Assembly (NCBI RefSeq): GCF_000689395.1
Contig: NZ_HG966617.1
Span: 138,075 to 202,074 of the forward strand
Source of the DNA: Candidatus Phaeomarinobacter ectocarpi
GTDB lineage: Bacteria > Pseudomonadota > Alphaproteobacteria > CGMCC-115125
Length of the DNA stretch: 64,000 bases
Direction: 5' to 3'
Below, in pieces: positions 26,075 to 35,277 of this stretch. Each line of letters opens with the position of its first letter. Position 1 is the stretch's first letter. The position numbers and the translations under genes were made by a program. Under the pieces are notes generated by a model. The model worked only from the letters and a program-made list of their open reading frames with translations, was not told where the DNA came from and made no database searches.

Positions 26075-26569
26075 ATGAGATGGGAAGACCTCCCCGAGCA
26101 GCAATGTTCCATGGCCCGCACATCCGTCGTTCTGGGAGACCGGTGGACCCTCGTCATTCTCAGTGACGTGTTTCTCGGTGTGCGTCGGTTTGACGACTTT
26201 CAAAAGCGCTTGGGCATTTCGCGCACCACGCTCGCCAACCGCCTGAAACTGCTTGAGGAGCACGGCGTGCTCACCCAGCGCCAGTATCAGGACAAGCCGC
26301 CGCGCTCTGAATATCGCCTCACTGAAAAGGGCCTTGGCCTCTATCCGGCCATCATTGCTCTGCTGGACTGGGGCGATGAGCATTATTCAGATGCCGCCGG
26401 CGCGCCCATTCTGCGTCGTCACAAGACCTGCGGTCATGACTTCCATGCTGTTATCCACTGCAGCGAGTGCGGCGAGGCGGTGCATCCGCGTGATGTGGAA
26501 GCGCGCAAGCGCAAGCCGGATGACCGCTTCCCCGAGGTAAGACGCGGTCCGATGACCTACAGGTCCTAA
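26075..26569 (+). CDS. HxlR family transcriptional regulator
   Basis: Winged-helix regulator of the HxlR family (164 residues). The core, about residues 10-105, includes LGDRWTLVILSDVFLGVRRFDDFQKRLGIS as recognition region in shorter pieces and the LTEKGLGLYP wing. A C-terminal extension carries CSECGEAVHP with paired Cys residues that could sense redox state or bind metal. It is divergent from the molybdenum enzyme gene and precedes two SDR genes on its own strand, 124 bp away. Confidence 0.88.
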   Translation: MRWEDLPEQQCSMARTSVVLGDRWTLVILSDVFLGVRRFDDFQKRLGISRTTLANRLKLLEEHGVLTQRQYQDKPPRSEYRLTEKGLGLYPAIIALLDWGDEHYSDAAGAPILRRHKTCGHDFHAVIHCSECGEAVHPRDVEARKRKPDDRFPEVRRGPMTYRS

Positions 26570-26692
26570 GCCACCCTGAAGTAACCACTGTTTTATCGCG
26601 GAGTCCCCTGCGTCAGGCCTGACAGGTTTGGCCAGCACGCATCTGCGTGCCAATCTTCCCGGCAAAACAGCGATGGGGAGGCAGGCATACTT

Positions 26693-27529
26693 ATGACAAA
26701 TCATGTGGAGAATAAGGTCATTGTGGTGACCGGCGCCGGCGGCGGCTTTGGTCGCTTGGTGGCGCTGAAGGCATCAGCGCGCGGTGCCAAAATGGTGTGT
26801 GCCGATATTGATGAAGCTGCACTGGCGGACACGGTGAAGCAGGTGACAGATGCCGGAGCAACCGCAACTGGCATCGCCGCGAATGTCGCTGACCTTGATC
26901 AGATGCGGGCGCTGGCGAAGCAGGCCGTTGATACCTACGGCGCCATCGATGTGATGATCAACAATGCGGGCACCATGCCGCTGGCCTTCTTCGCTGACCA
27001 TGAAGTCGCTGCCGACCAGTGGTCACGCTGTATTGACGTCAATATCAAGGGCGTCCTCAACGGCATCTCGGCGGTCTATGACCAGATGATGGCGCAGGGC
27101 CGCGGCCACGTCATCAACCTATCGTCGATCTACGGCAATTTTCCGGTGCTTGGCTCCGGCGTGTATCAAGCCACCAAGACAGCTGTGAACTACCTCTCCG
27201 AGTCCCTGCGCGTCGAGGCACAGGGCAAGATCAAGGTCACCATCATCAAGCCGACAGGCGTGCCGGGCACAGCCCTTGGCACAGGCGTCGTCAATCCCGA
27301 CGCGGTCGTTGGTATCCTCGGCCAGAATGCGCTGAGCTATGGCGAGACCATGGGCAAATATGCCGAAGGTCAGTTGTCCGCAGAGCAGGCGGACCCGCAA
27401 AGCGCGGAATATGCTGTGCTTGATCCTGGCTACATCGCAGATGCCATCGTCATGGCCATTGATCAGCCTTGGGGCGTGTCATTGGGTGACATCACCATCC
27501 GCGCAACCGGCGACGGCTACATACTCTAA
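26693..27529 (+). CDS. SDR family oxidoreductase
   Basis: Classical short-chain dehydrogenase of 278 residues. TGAGGGFG (cofactor binding) near residue 15, NNAG near 92, Ser in NLSSIYG and the YQATK catalytic pair are all present. The C-terminal 80 residues are longer than in minimal SDRs and may form a substrate lid. It is followed after 26 bp by a second SDR, so the two are likely co-transcribed; both lie downstream of the HxlR gene. The substrate is unknown. Confidence 0.88.
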   Translation: MTNHVENKVIVVTGAGGGFGRLVALKASARGAKMVCADIDEAALADTVKQVTDAGATATGIAANVADLDQMRALAKQAVDTYGAIDVMINNAGTMPLAFFADHEVAADQWSRCIDVNIKGVLNGISAVYDQMMAQGRGHVINLSSIYGNFPVLGSGVYQATKTAVNYLSESLRVEAQGKIKVTIIKPTGVPGTALGTGVVNPDAVVGILGQNALSYGETMGKYAEGQLSAEQADPQSAEYAVLDPGYIADAIVMAIDQPWGVSLGDITIRATGDGYIL

Positions 27530-27555
27530 AAAAACTCCGTACAGGGAACGAAAAC

Positions 27556-28341
27556 ATGCAGATAGACAGCAATACAGCTGCCGTGGTCACCGGCGGCGCA
27601 TCGGGACTTGGCAAAGCCAGCGCGCAGGCGTTGGGGGATGCAGGCGTCAAGGTAGCGATCTTTGATCTCAACGAAGAAGCAGGCGAAGCGATGGCCAAAT
27701 CCATCGGCGGCATCTTCTGCAAGGTTGATGTGACCGACGAAGACAGCGTCATTGCGGGGTTTGAAAAAGTCCGCGCCGCCCATGGTCAGGAACGCATCTG
27801 CGTCCACTGCGCCATGACATCCAAGGGCGGCAAGAAAACCGTCGGCCGCAACCGGGAAACCGGTGAGTTCATGCGCTTTCCGACGGAGGACTATGCCTAC
27901 TCCATCAACGGCATTCTCGTGGCCAGCTACCGGGTGGCCTCCCTGTCTGCCTTGGGCATGGCGTCTCTTGAGCCCAACGAAGATGGCGAGCGCGGCGTCA
28001 TCACGCTGACGGCGTCCGTCGCTGCACAGGACGCGCAAATGGGTCAGGTCGGCTACGGCTCCGGCAAGGCCGGTGTGAATGGTCTGGTGCTGCCCATGGC
28101 CCGCGACATGATGGATCTGGGCATTCGCGTGAATTCCATCATGCCCGGTATTTTTGCAACGCCGCCCATGCAGGCCGCGCCGCCGAAAGTGCTGCAAGGT
28201 CTGTCCGCCTCGGTGCCGTTCCCAAAACGTCTGGGCAACCCGCCTGAGTTTGCCAGCTTCGTAATGGAGCTGGTCCGCAACACCTACTTCAATGGACAGG
28301 CCATCCGTCTCGACGGCGGCATCCGCATGCCGCCGCGTTAA
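27556..28341 (+). CDS. SDR family oxidoreductase, HSD10-like
   Basis: Short-chain dehydrogenase of 261 residues. It has TGGASGLG near residue 13 and the Tyr-Gly-Ser-Gly-Lys catalytic pair after a TLTASVAAQDAQMGQ stretch, and ends with GQAIRLDGGIRMPPR. This layout, with MPGIFATPPM after the active site, resembles 3-hydroxyacyl-CoA dehydrogenases of the HSD10 type, suggesting a beta-oxidation-like step; that is inference. The expected NNAG is replaced by a HCAMTSKGG segment, a deviation in the adenine-site region. Its stop overlaps the convergent MOSC gene. Confidence 0.84.
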   Translation: MQIDSNTAAVVTGGASGLGKASAQALGDAGVKVAIFDLNEEAGEAMAKSIGGIFCKVDVTDEDSVIAGFEKVRAAHGQERICVHCAMTSKGGKKTVGRNRETGEFMRFPTEDYAYSINGILVASYRVASLSALGMASLEPNEDGERGVITLTASVAAQDAQMGQVGYGSGKAGVNGLVLPMARDMMDLGIRVNSIMPGIFATPPMQAAPPKVLQGLSASVPFPKRLGNPPEFASFVMELVRNTYFNGQAIRLDGGIRMPPR

Positions 28342-28910
28342 ACCCGGTCAAGCGGCACATGCGGCGCGGGAGGCAGCGAGACGTCGATGCTGTCTCCCGG
28401 ACGGACACTGCCGCCCAGCATCACAACACCCATCACGCCTGCTTTTCGGATCAGATGCCCGTCTGCATCCTTGTAAGCCACGCGTTTGAGCAGTCCCGGC
28501 CGGAACGCTTCGATCTGCTGGCAGGGATTGCGAAGACCGGTGAGGCTCACGAGGGTTGATGCGCCGATCTTCAGCGTCGTACCGGTCGGCAAGGACAGAA
28601 TGTCGATGCCGCGCGTGGTGATGTTTTCGCCAAGGTCGCCACCGATGATGTCGAAGTCAGGCTGAAGCTCGTCGAAAAGCTCCGCATGCATGAGATGCAC
28701 CTGCCTGAGATTGGGCTGGGTCGGGTCGGCTGCGACACGGGAGCGATGCCTGACCTGCGCGCCCTTGTGGCAGTCGCCTGCCACTCCGAGCCCGGCCACG
28801 AGCGTGATCTCGTCAACCGGCTGCTTTGAGAAAGCGTGGTCCGTACTGGTGTAAACACCGCAGACGCTGGCTGGTGCGGGCATCGTCATGATGGCGATTT
28901 GATCGCACAT
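28338..28910 (-). CDS. MOSC domain-containing protein
   Basis: MOSC (molybdenum cofactor sulfurase C-terminal) domain protein, 190 residues. MOSC proteins bind sulfurated molybdenum or pterin cofactors and transfer sulfur or support detoxification. Family features are GDCHKGAQVRHRSR, the GGDLGENITTRGIDI segment and the conserved Cys in GLRNPCQQIE. Two molybdenum enzymes are coded within 18 kb, but this gene is not in an operon with them. The start could also be the internal ATG codons at 28889 or 28883. Confidence 0.86.
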   Translation of the reverse strand: MCDQIAIMTMPAPASVCGVYTSTDHAFSKQPVDEITLVAGLGVAGDCHKGAQVRHRSRVAADPTQPNLRQVHLMHAELFDELQPDFDIIGGDLGENITTRGIDILSLPTGTTLKIGASTLVSLTGLRNPCQQIEAFRPGLLKRVAYKDADGHLIRKAGVMGVVMLGGSVRPGDSIDVSLPPAPHVPLDRV

Positions 28911-28985
28911 GGCGTGACGCGTCGCAAATCAGACCAGCCATGCGCAACACCGAAAGATCAGACTGTCGTGCTGCGCATGGTTTTT

Positions 28986-30401
28986 CTAAGAAGAGCTATC
29001 GCGGGTCAGCGGGGGAGGCGTCCAGTCGCCGCCCAGCACATCGTCACCCGGCCAGTAGATGCGCAGCAGGGTCTTGAAGTTGCCTTTAGGCGTCGGCACC
29101 CAGTTGGCGCCGTCCTCCGGTGCTGCGCGTGACAGGACGATATCGACACTGCCGTCTTCGTTGGTCATAGGTTTGTGCTGGCTGCCCAGGGAATACCGGT
29201 TGTGCGCGTTGGCCTCCAGATATCCCTCTTCGTCATACAAAGTGACAGACCAGAAGGCGGATGTGGGCGGCAGATCATCAGCTTCAAAGTGAAGCCGATA
29301 GATATTGTTGCCATTCAATGGTTCACCGTCTGCATCTAGCTGCGACACGGCATAGACCGCATCTTCCACAAGATTGGCCCCCAGGCCCCACATGGCCCAG
29401 TAGGCACGACGTCCATAGTCCGTACCCCAGGTTCCCATGCGCTCCACATTGAAGATCCATGAACCGTCCTGCTTGGTGCCTTCGTAGAACGCTTTGACAT
29501 AGACCGCCTGCTTGGCGGCGGCACCGCTGGCCAGGGTTTCCTGTATTTGCGGGTCCAGATCTTCAAAAGCGATGGCGGCCTCTGGTGTCATGCCGATGGA
29601 CGCAAGGAGGGCAACCATGTCTGCATCGTCAGCGGGCGAAGCGTTGTCGGCCCAGACATCCAGAAAACCATTGAAGTAGGCGTTCGCAGGCATCCGCAGG
29701 GAATAGGGGATGGGCTTGCCGACTTTGGTTGCTTCATAGGCGGGCACATAGTCAGCAAACGGATCATCGCCACCTTGAGCCTGTGCATATGTCATCAGCA
29801 CATAGGCATCCTGAAGCTTGCCGACGGCTGCTGCATCCTGCGGTGAGTCCGCCTGAATGCGGCCCGTGATCCAGACCATGTTGGTCGGGCTGACAACTTT
29901 CTCATATCCCTCCGGCACGTCACCGGTCCAGGCTCTGTTCACCAGAAAATACTTCTGAGCATCCTGACCTGTGGTGCGCGAGCCAATGCTCTTGAACGTA
30001 TTGGTCCAAGCGTCGATGAGCGGCATCACATAGTAGCGATCACCCATGTCTGGAATTTCAAACACAACCGGGCCCTTGCTGAGGTCAACCCAGCCAACGC
30101 TGTAGAGCGTATTGCGGTTGCCCAGAACCACAGCACGGTTCTGAGGCTGGGCAAGGCGTTTGAAATGGATGAAGTGATTGGGAACGGACCGCTCACGGAA
30201 CGGGACCGTGAACATGACGTCCTGGCTCTTCTTCATCACCACCAAAGGGTAGGCGTAGTCAAAGATGGTCTCAGCCTGCGCCTGGGTCAAAGGCTGGGGT
30301 GTGGCAGGAGGCTCGGTTGCCTGCGCGGCGGGAGCTGCCAGAAAACTGACCAGAAGCAGACGGGTGGCGTGGCCGGCTAGGCGTTGGCGAAAAGTGCGCA
30401 T
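28986..30401 (-). CDS. DUF1254/DUF1214 domain exported protein
   Basis: Exported protein of 471 residues. A signal peptide ends near PAAQA-TEP (residue 29). The N-terminal DUF1254 domain contains FDYAYPLVVMKKS and NTLYSVGWVDLSKGP; the C-terminal DUF1214 domain contains FWSVTLYDEEGYLEANAHNRYSLG in shorter pieces and ends with LLRIYWPGDDVL. Biochemical function is not established for the family. It is 3 bp behind a fatty acid hydroxylase gene on the same strand, so they form an operon and may act on lipids. Confidence 0.87.
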   Translation of the reverse strand: MRTFRQRLAGHATRLLLVSFLAAPAAQATEPPATPQPLTQAQAETIFDYAYPLVVMKKSQDVMFTVPFRERSVPNHFIHFKRLAQPQNRAVVLGNRNTLYSVGWVDLSKGPVVFEIPDMGDRYYVMPLIDAWTNTFKSIGSRTTGQDAQKYFLVNRAWTGDVPEGYEKVVSPTNMVWITGRIQADSPQDAAAVGKLQDAYVLMTYAQAQGGDDPFADYVPAYEATKVGKPIPYSLRMPANAYFNGFLDVWADNASPADDADMVALLASIGMTPEAAIAFEDLDPQIQETLASGAAAKQAVYVKAFYEGTKQDGSWIFNVERMGTWGTDYGRRAYWAMWGLGANLVEDAVYAVSQLDADGEPLNGNNIYRLHFEADDLPPTSAFWSVTLYDEEGYLEANAHNRYSLGSQHKPMTNEDGSVDIVLSRAAPEDGANWVPTPKGNFKTLLRIYWPGDDVLGGDWTPPPLTRDSSS

Positions 30402-30404
30402 GGT

Positions 30405-31244
30405 CTAATTCTCCACTGCGGGTGTTGATGTCACCGGCACCGGTGACGGCGTGGTGCTGATGATGGGCCACAGAAGCTGTTCTGCGATGCTTGTGTCCGG
30501 CAGGTTTTCGACGCCGATTTCTTCTGGGTACTGACGGGTGATCTTGGCGGTGCCGAACAGCACGTCCCAGAAGAACAGCAGGTTGCCGAAATTGCCCTTG
30601 TAGTTTGTGACACCATCCGCTGCGTGTTTGCCGTGGTGCGCACTATGCGTGGCGGGTGTGGAGATGGTCCGCTCGACCACCCACATGACCGGGGACAGCC
30701 AGTTGATCTTGTAGAGCGGGGCATCCCAGCGAACGTCTGAGTGCGCGCCATAGATGACCGTCATCTTGATGACGATGTACACCGCATAGACCCAGCCGCC
30801 GCCCATGAAGATGAGCGCGCCGGAGAGCCACAGACCTGGCATCAGCAGGTAGTAGAAGAGATTGTTCCGGTACACGATGCGGATCGACATGTAGGGTGCA
30901 TTGTGGTGCGGCCGGTGCAGCTTGTAGAGCGCAGGCACCGAGTGCGACAACCGGTGCCACCAGTACTGGGTCATGTCGTCGAAAATCAGGAATAGCGCGA
31001 AGACCGCCAGGAACGGCCAATCCTTGAGAATGCCTGCGGCGTCGGGTGCAATGAAGGCAGCGACCACGGCCCCGCCCGCCAGAACAAATGGCTGGGTAAA
31101 GGCAGACAGAACGCCCGTGGATACGATTTCCACGATCGCGTCTCCGCGGTTCTGGCCGGGCTTTTTGAAAAAACCCGTGAAGAGGATTTCAAGAAGCACA
31201 AATCCGAGAAGGATGGCGACAATTGCGATGATTTCCGGCTGCAT
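30405..31244 (-). CDS. Sterol desaturase / fatty acid hydroxylase family protein
   Basis: Integral membrane di-iron enzyme, 279 residues. Hydrophobic helices occur near residues 5-25, 45-70, 80-100 and 135-160. The histidine clusters expected for the di-iron centre are visible: HRLSH, HRPHHN and HSAHHGKHA. Such enzymes hydroxylate or desaturate lipids or sterols using oxygen. It is followed by DUF1254 after 3 bp and is divergent from a Crp-type regulator that has a palindrome in front of it. Confidence 0.88.
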   Translation of the reverse strand: MQPEIIAIVAILLGFVLLEILFTGFFKKPGQNRGDAIVEIVSTGVLSAFTQPFVLAGGAVVAAFIAPDAAGILKDWPFLAVFALFLIFDDMTQYWWHRLSHSVPALYKLHRPHHNAPYMSIRIVYRNNLFYYLLMPGLWLSGALIFMGGGWVYAVYIVIKMTVIYGAHSDVRWDAPLYKINWLSPVMWVVERTISTPATHSAHHGKHAADGVTNYKGNFGNLLFFWDVLFGTAKITRQYPEEIGVENLPDTSIAEQLLWPIISTTPSPVPVTSTPAVEN

Positions 31245-31308
31245 GGCGGGTCTCCCTAGCCTGGTTCTTATGACCTTGAGCCAATGGGTAGCATCGGAGA
31301 TTGCCCTT

Positions 31309-31330
31309 AAATGTTAAGTAATTTACATTT
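31309..31330. promoter_or_regulatory. Inverted repeat upstream of Crp-family gene
   Basis: AAATGT, ten bases and ACATTT form an inverted repeat 9 bp before the crp-type ATG, in the gap shared with the divergent hydroxylase. It differs from the E. coli CRP and FNR consensus but fits an autoregulatory site. Confidence 0.4.
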
Positions 31331-31338
31331 TAATCATC

Positions 31339-32028
31339 ATGCGAGACCTCCTTCAGTTCAACACTCGCCCGTTCATGGAAATGCTGGCGCCAGACATTGC
31401 TGATCGTGTGCGGAACGAGGCCACAGTTTCCAGGTTCACCAACGGACAATTGATCCAGAGCCGAGGCGACACGCGGTCTGGCCTGTCCATCATCAAGTCC
31501 GGGGCAGGACAGATGGGCGTCTTTGGCGAAGACGGCACCTTCGTGATGATGTCGGTGCTGGGTCCGGGCCAGACTTTCGGTGAAGTCACCCTGTTCACGG
31601 ATATTCCCCGCACCCAGGATTTTGTTGCCATCGGCCCGACAGAAATCTACCAGCTGTCCGCTGCCCGTTTTCGGGCCCTGTGTGAGGATGAGCCGGGTCT
31701 GCTCGAAACCCTGCTGTCCATCACCCTCGCCCGCTCGCACTTTCTGCTCGACGTGCTGGATTCAATCCGCCGCCTGCCCCTGCGCGAGCGGGTGGCAAAG
31801 ACCCTGTACTCAATGGACCTGACGGCAGGCCAGCACGGACACGTCCAGTGCCGGCAGGAAGATCTCGCGGACATGATCGGCATCTCCCGAGTCTCCCTCA
31901 GCAAGGCGCTGAAAGATCTCACGGCGCTCGGCCTCATCAAGCTGGGTTATGGAAGCATCTCGTTTCCCGACGTGGCAAAATTCCGCGACTGGGTGTCCCG
32001 CAACTGCAACGTGGCGATCGTCTCGTAG
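31339..32028 (+). CDS. Crp/Fnr family transcriptional regulator
   Basis: Cyclic-nucleotide-binding-domain regulator, 229 residues. The cNMP-like beta-roll covers about residues 10-120 (GQLIQSRGD, LGPGQTFGEVTLFTDIPRTQDF), and the C-terminal helix-turn-helix (about 165-215) has DLADMIGISRVSLSKALKDL. No Cys cluster for iron-sulfur is present, so it is not an FNR-type oxygen sensor. It is divergent from the hydroxylase-DUF1254 operon, which is its likely target. Confidence 0.9.
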   Translation: MRDLLQFNTRPFMEMLAPDIADRVRNEATVSRFTNGQLIQSRGDTRSGLSIIKSGAGQMGVFGEDGTFVMMSVLGPGQTFGEVTLFTDIPRTQDFVAIGPTEIYQLSAARFRALCEDEPGLLETLLSITLARSHFLLDVLDSIRRLPLRERVAKTLYSMDLTAGQHGHVQCRQEDLADMIGISRVSLSKALKDLTALGLIKLGYGSISFPDVAKFRDWVSRNCNVAIVS

Positions 32029-32067
32029 CATCGATGAAGCCTCTCATATGGATGCCGACTGTGGTCC

Positions 32068-32745
32068 CTAGCCAGAGATCCAGCCCATCAGGCCGAAGAA
32101 GAGCGGTGCGGGGGCCACAGCCAAGGCGACACTGACAAGAAACCCTCGAAACGGCATCAGCCGGCCAAGGCCGACGGTCAGCGCAATCCCGCCACCTCCA
32201 CCGAGTACGACATTGCCGGGGGTATTGATCAGGACCGCAAGGGTCAGACCGCGAAAAGCAATGGCCCGGGAGACCCAGTGGGACAGTCCAGTCCGCCACC
32301 GGACACAGCTGCGGCGTCCGCTCGCCTGAGGGTCACTGCCATAGGCAACAAGCGCCTCAGCGGCGTGGGCAAGGCCCATTCTCCGCAGAAATGCTCCTGC
32401 GGCCGCGTCCGGTATCTGCCGCCCGACAAGGAAAGACAGGCACAAGGCCGCGACAGTTGCCAGGTACACGGGAGCAGCCAGATCAGCGCCGAAAAAGACC
32501 AGCAACATCAGTCCGACTTCGGCACCGGGCACGAAGGGGCAGGCCAGCAGTGCCACGTAAATCAAAAGGATCGCGAGGAGAAGCGGCAACGCAAGTCCAT
32601 CGCGTGTGAGACCTGGAAGATCCAAGGCAGATGCCACGTGGCCCGCGAGGCCTTGCCCGCCAACGGCCAGGGCAAGGCACACCGCACCGGCGAGCAGGGC
32701 AATCCTGACGTTTCCAGCCGTCAGCGTCTCGGTCAGCCTGCTCAT
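32068..32745 (-). CDS. TVP38/VTT-like membrane protein
   Basis: Integral membrane protein of about 225 residues with 5-6 hydrophobic segments. Features such as PGAEVGLMLLVFFGADLAAP and INTPGNVVLGGGGGIA fit TVP38/TMEM64 (VTT/DedA-like) proteins, where re-entrant loops act in lipid or solute movement. The start at 32745 overlaps the DUF2306 stop in an ATGA and removes 88 upstream residues that look non-coding. It is co-transcribed with the DUF2306 gene. Confidence 0.7.
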   Translation of the reverse strand: MSRLTETLTAGNVRIALLAGAVCLALAVGGQGLAGHVASALDLPGLTRDGLALPLLLAILLIYVALLACPFVPGAEVGLMLLVFFGADLAAPVYLATVAALCLSFLVGRQIPDAAAGAFLRRMGLAHAAEALVAYGSDPQASGRRSCVRWRTGLSHWVSRAIAFRGLTLAVLINTPGNVVLGGGGGIALTVGLGRLMPFRGFLVSVALAVAPAPLFFGLMGWISG

Positions 32746-33392
32746 GCCTGTACCGGCCGGGATGCGCGTGTCGTGCGGATCAGGAGTTCTGCAAGCAGCA
32801 GATTCAACGCCCACGCGAGGACCATCATCACATCCCGCGCGGGTCCCAGAAGTTCTGCCCCCATCACTATGGCCCAGCCGATGCCAAGAACAGTCTGCGT
32901 AGAAGCGCCCTGACCGATCGCATAGGCACGAAGCATGGCGGCGCTGTGTCCGCGGACATTGCGTGACCTGACCGCGATGACAGCCCATACGATCAGACCG
33001 ACCATCCACACACTGAGAAAAATCCGGGTCCAGTAGAGCAGCAGTCCCTGAAGCTCAGCGGGGAACATGAAGGCATGGGTCATCCAAAGACCGGTCGCGG
33101 CGCTGATACATCCAGCCGCCGCAACCACCCGGCCTACCGCGCGATGTACATCTGGATGGTGCCGCCGCACGCTTGGCAGGAATTGCAGCGCGCCTGCGAG
33201 GCAGAACAGAAAACTGCTCAATATGTGCAGCACCACGGGCAGGGGGGCAGCGAGGGCGCGCGGGTTGTCCGGCATGATGGTCACAACGCCTGCCAGATCA
33301 GCGATGCGCACCAGACCGCCAAATGTCGGCACAAAGGAATAGACAAGAATGAACCCAAGCAGGGTCCATTCGCGTGTGGTGATGGTCTTCAT
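32742..33392 (-). CDS. DUF2306 family membrane protein
   Basis: Polytopic membrane protein of 216 residues with about six helices. HILSSFLFCLAGALQFLP, HRAVGRV and the RSRNVRGHSAAMLRAYAIGQG segment are typical of DUF2306/YoaI-like proteins, which carry conserved His residues possibly binding heme. It is divergent from a LysR gene with 102 bp between and overlaps the VTT-like gene, so the two form an operon probably under that regulator. Confidence 0.74.
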   Translation of the reverse strand: MKTITTREWTLLGFILVYSFVPTFGGLVRIADLAGVVTIMPDNPRALAAPLPVVLHILSSFLFCLAGALQFLPSVRRHHPDVHRAVGRVVAAAGCISAATGLWMTHAFMFPAELQGLLLYWTRIFLSVWMVGLIVWAVIAVRSRNVRGHSAAMLRAYAIGQGASTQTVLGIGWAIVMGAELLGPARDVMMVLAWALNLLLAELLIRTTRASRPVQA

Positions 33393-33494
33393 GGCACTCT
33401 CGGGTCACGACGCGTTTACAGGTAGAGAGCGGTATATCCATGCGTCAGCGAATGTTGCATTGCCGAAATTCGTCCATCTGCTATACGCCTATAT

Positions 33495-34397
33495 ATGAAC
33501 TGGCAGGCAATATCCTTTGATTGGAACCAGATACGGGCTTTTCTGGCGACCGCCGAAGAGGGCTCCTTCAGTGGTGCAGCACGGGTGTTGAAAACAACGC
33601 AGCCAACCATCGGTCGGCAGATATCCGCCCTTGAAGACACGCTGGGGGTCACGCTCGTCGAGCGCAGCGTGCGGGGATTGACCCTCACGGAGGCGGGCCG
33701 CGACCTAATGGACCATGTCAGGGCCATGGGCGAGGCCGCGACGCTGATCTCGATGTCTGCTGATCGCCAGTCGCAGGACATCTCAGGTGATGTGACCATC
33801 ACGGCAACCGATCTTTTTGGCGTCACCATCATGCCGGAGATACTTCTGCGGCTGCGCGAAACCGCTCCGGGCATCCGCATCCGTATCGTCGCGTCAAGCG
33901 AGATTCAGAATCTGATGCAGCGCGATGCGGATATCGCCGTGCGTCATGTTCGGCCGGACCAGCCCGAGCTGATTGCACGCCATGTCGGTGACTTTCGCGC
34001 AAGCCTCCATGCAGCGACGGCCTATCTCGACCGCGCCGGTCGCCCAAGCACGCCACGTGATCTCACGGAGCACGCGTTCATCAGTGACCTTGATACCGGG
34101 ACCATGCTCGCCACGCTGCATAATCACGGACTGCCCTTCCAGGCGGAAAACTGTTTCTTCGCCAGCGACAGCGGCGCCGTGGTCTGGGAGATGTTCAAGG
34201 CGGGTTACGGTATGGCGCTGGTGCCCGGTGCCATGTGCGACATCACGCCGGGAATCGAAAAAGTATTCCCGGACCTGCCGTCCATCGACTTTCCTGTATG
34301 GCTGGTGACGCACCGGGAGCTTCGGACCAACCGGCGTATCAGGGTGGTGTTCGATCTGCTCGCCCGGGAATTGAAGGACAAGTTGCAGGTGTCTTGA
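33495..34397 (+). CDS. LysR family transcriptional regulator
   Basis: LysR-type regulator of 300 residues. The HTH spans residues 8-67 (WNQIRAFLATAEEGSFSGAARVLKTTQPTIGRQISALE in family order), and a substrate-binding-like effector domain follows to the end. It is divergent from the DUF2306/VTT operon, which is the natural target. The ATG at 33495 directly precedes the usual N-terminus. Confidence 0.9.
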   Translation: MNWQAISFDWNQIRAFLATAEEGSFSGAARVLKTTQPTIGRQISALEDTLGVTLVERSVRGLTLTEAGRDLMDHVRAMGEAATLISMSADRQSQDISGDVTITATDLFGVTIMPEILLRLRETAPGIRIRIVASSEIQNLMQRDADIAVRHVRPDQPELIARHVGDFRASLHAATAYLDRAGRPSTPRDLTEHAFISDLDTGTMLATLHNHGLPFQAENCFFASDSGAVVWEMFKAGYGMALVPGAMCDITPGIEKVFPDLPSIDFPVWLVTHRELRTNRRIRVVFDLLARELKDKLQVS

Positions 34398-34552
34398 GGT
34401 CCCGGTTACCCGTCACGTAAGGCAACTGTGGCGCGGGCTTGGCCAGGTCGTCCGCATTCGACAGTTGAACAACTCTGCAATCACCTGCACGGTCTGCTAG
34501 GTCTTCTCCATGCGCCTTTTGTGTTTGGGATCAGGAACAAGGCATCGACCCT

Positions 34553-35179
34553 GTGAGTGAAGCGGCAAAAAAATCTGACCGGAAACGGCTGCAGCCTGAA
34601 GAGCGCAAGGACATGCTGCTGGAATCTGCCGTTGCCTATCTGCGGGATCACGGCATTGCCACACTGACCATGGATCGCCTGGCGCAGAACGCAGGCGTCA
34701 GCAAACCGTTGATGTACAATTACTTCCCCAATCGCATGGCTCTGCTGAAAGCGGTGCTGGTGCGTGAGGTGAATATGCGTCGCGCGCGGGACGCACAAAT
34801 TGCCAAGGAAGCCGAAACGCTGGAAGACCTGATCCGCATGGCGTCCCGCCATACGCTCGAGCACATTCAGGCGCGCGGCAACATTATCCAGCAATTGTTG
34901 CAGGAACCCGAAATCGCCCAGGTGATGACGGATATGCGCTCAGAGGCCCGCGGGGGATATGTTGACTACATCACCAAGAAGGCATGTGCGACCTATGATC
35001 TGCCACCGGACATTGCGAGGGTCGTGGTGCAGTTGCTCATGAACATGGGCACCAATGCCGGGGCACTGTTTGATCGCGAGAAGGGCGACATCGACCAGGC
35101 GCACGACATCCTTCTCACGCTGACAACCGGCGCCATTGAGGCTGCGGTCCGCAAATACGCAAAAAAGCCGCGCGCCTGA
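34553..35179 (+). CDS. TetR family transcriptional regulator
   Basis: TetR-type regulator of 208 residues with a GTG start, because no ATG lies before the DNA-binding domain. The HTH (about residues 20-65) reads MDRLAQNAGVSKPLMYNYFPNR, followed by a helical ligand-binding domain. Its coding strand continues into an amidohydrolase gene 227 bp downstream, with an inverted repeat between them, so it probably regulates that gene. Confidence 0.88.
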   Translation: MSEAAKKSDRKRLQPEERKDMLLESAVAYLRDHGIATLTMDRLAQNAGVSKPLMYNYFPNRMALLKAVLVREVNMRRARDAQIAKEAETLEDLIRMASRHTLEHIQARGNIIQQLLQEPEIAQVMTDMRSEARGGYVDYITKKACATYDLPPDIARVVVQLLMNMGTNAGALFDREKGDIDQAHDILLTLTTGAIEAAVRKYAKKPRA

Positions 35180-35277
35180 TTAGGCCTGATTTTATGCATT
35201 CCAACGCTGTGCCCTGCACATGGCGCGCACGCCCTTGGCGCTGCGCGTTGGCTGACGGCTGAGTCGTTTTCCTTATT

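Noticed and set aside
32746-33009. N-terminal extension of the VTT-like membrane protein
   Set aside because: The 88 extra residues are Cys/Arg/His-rich and overlap the DUF2306 gene in another frame; the ATGA overlap gives a better start.
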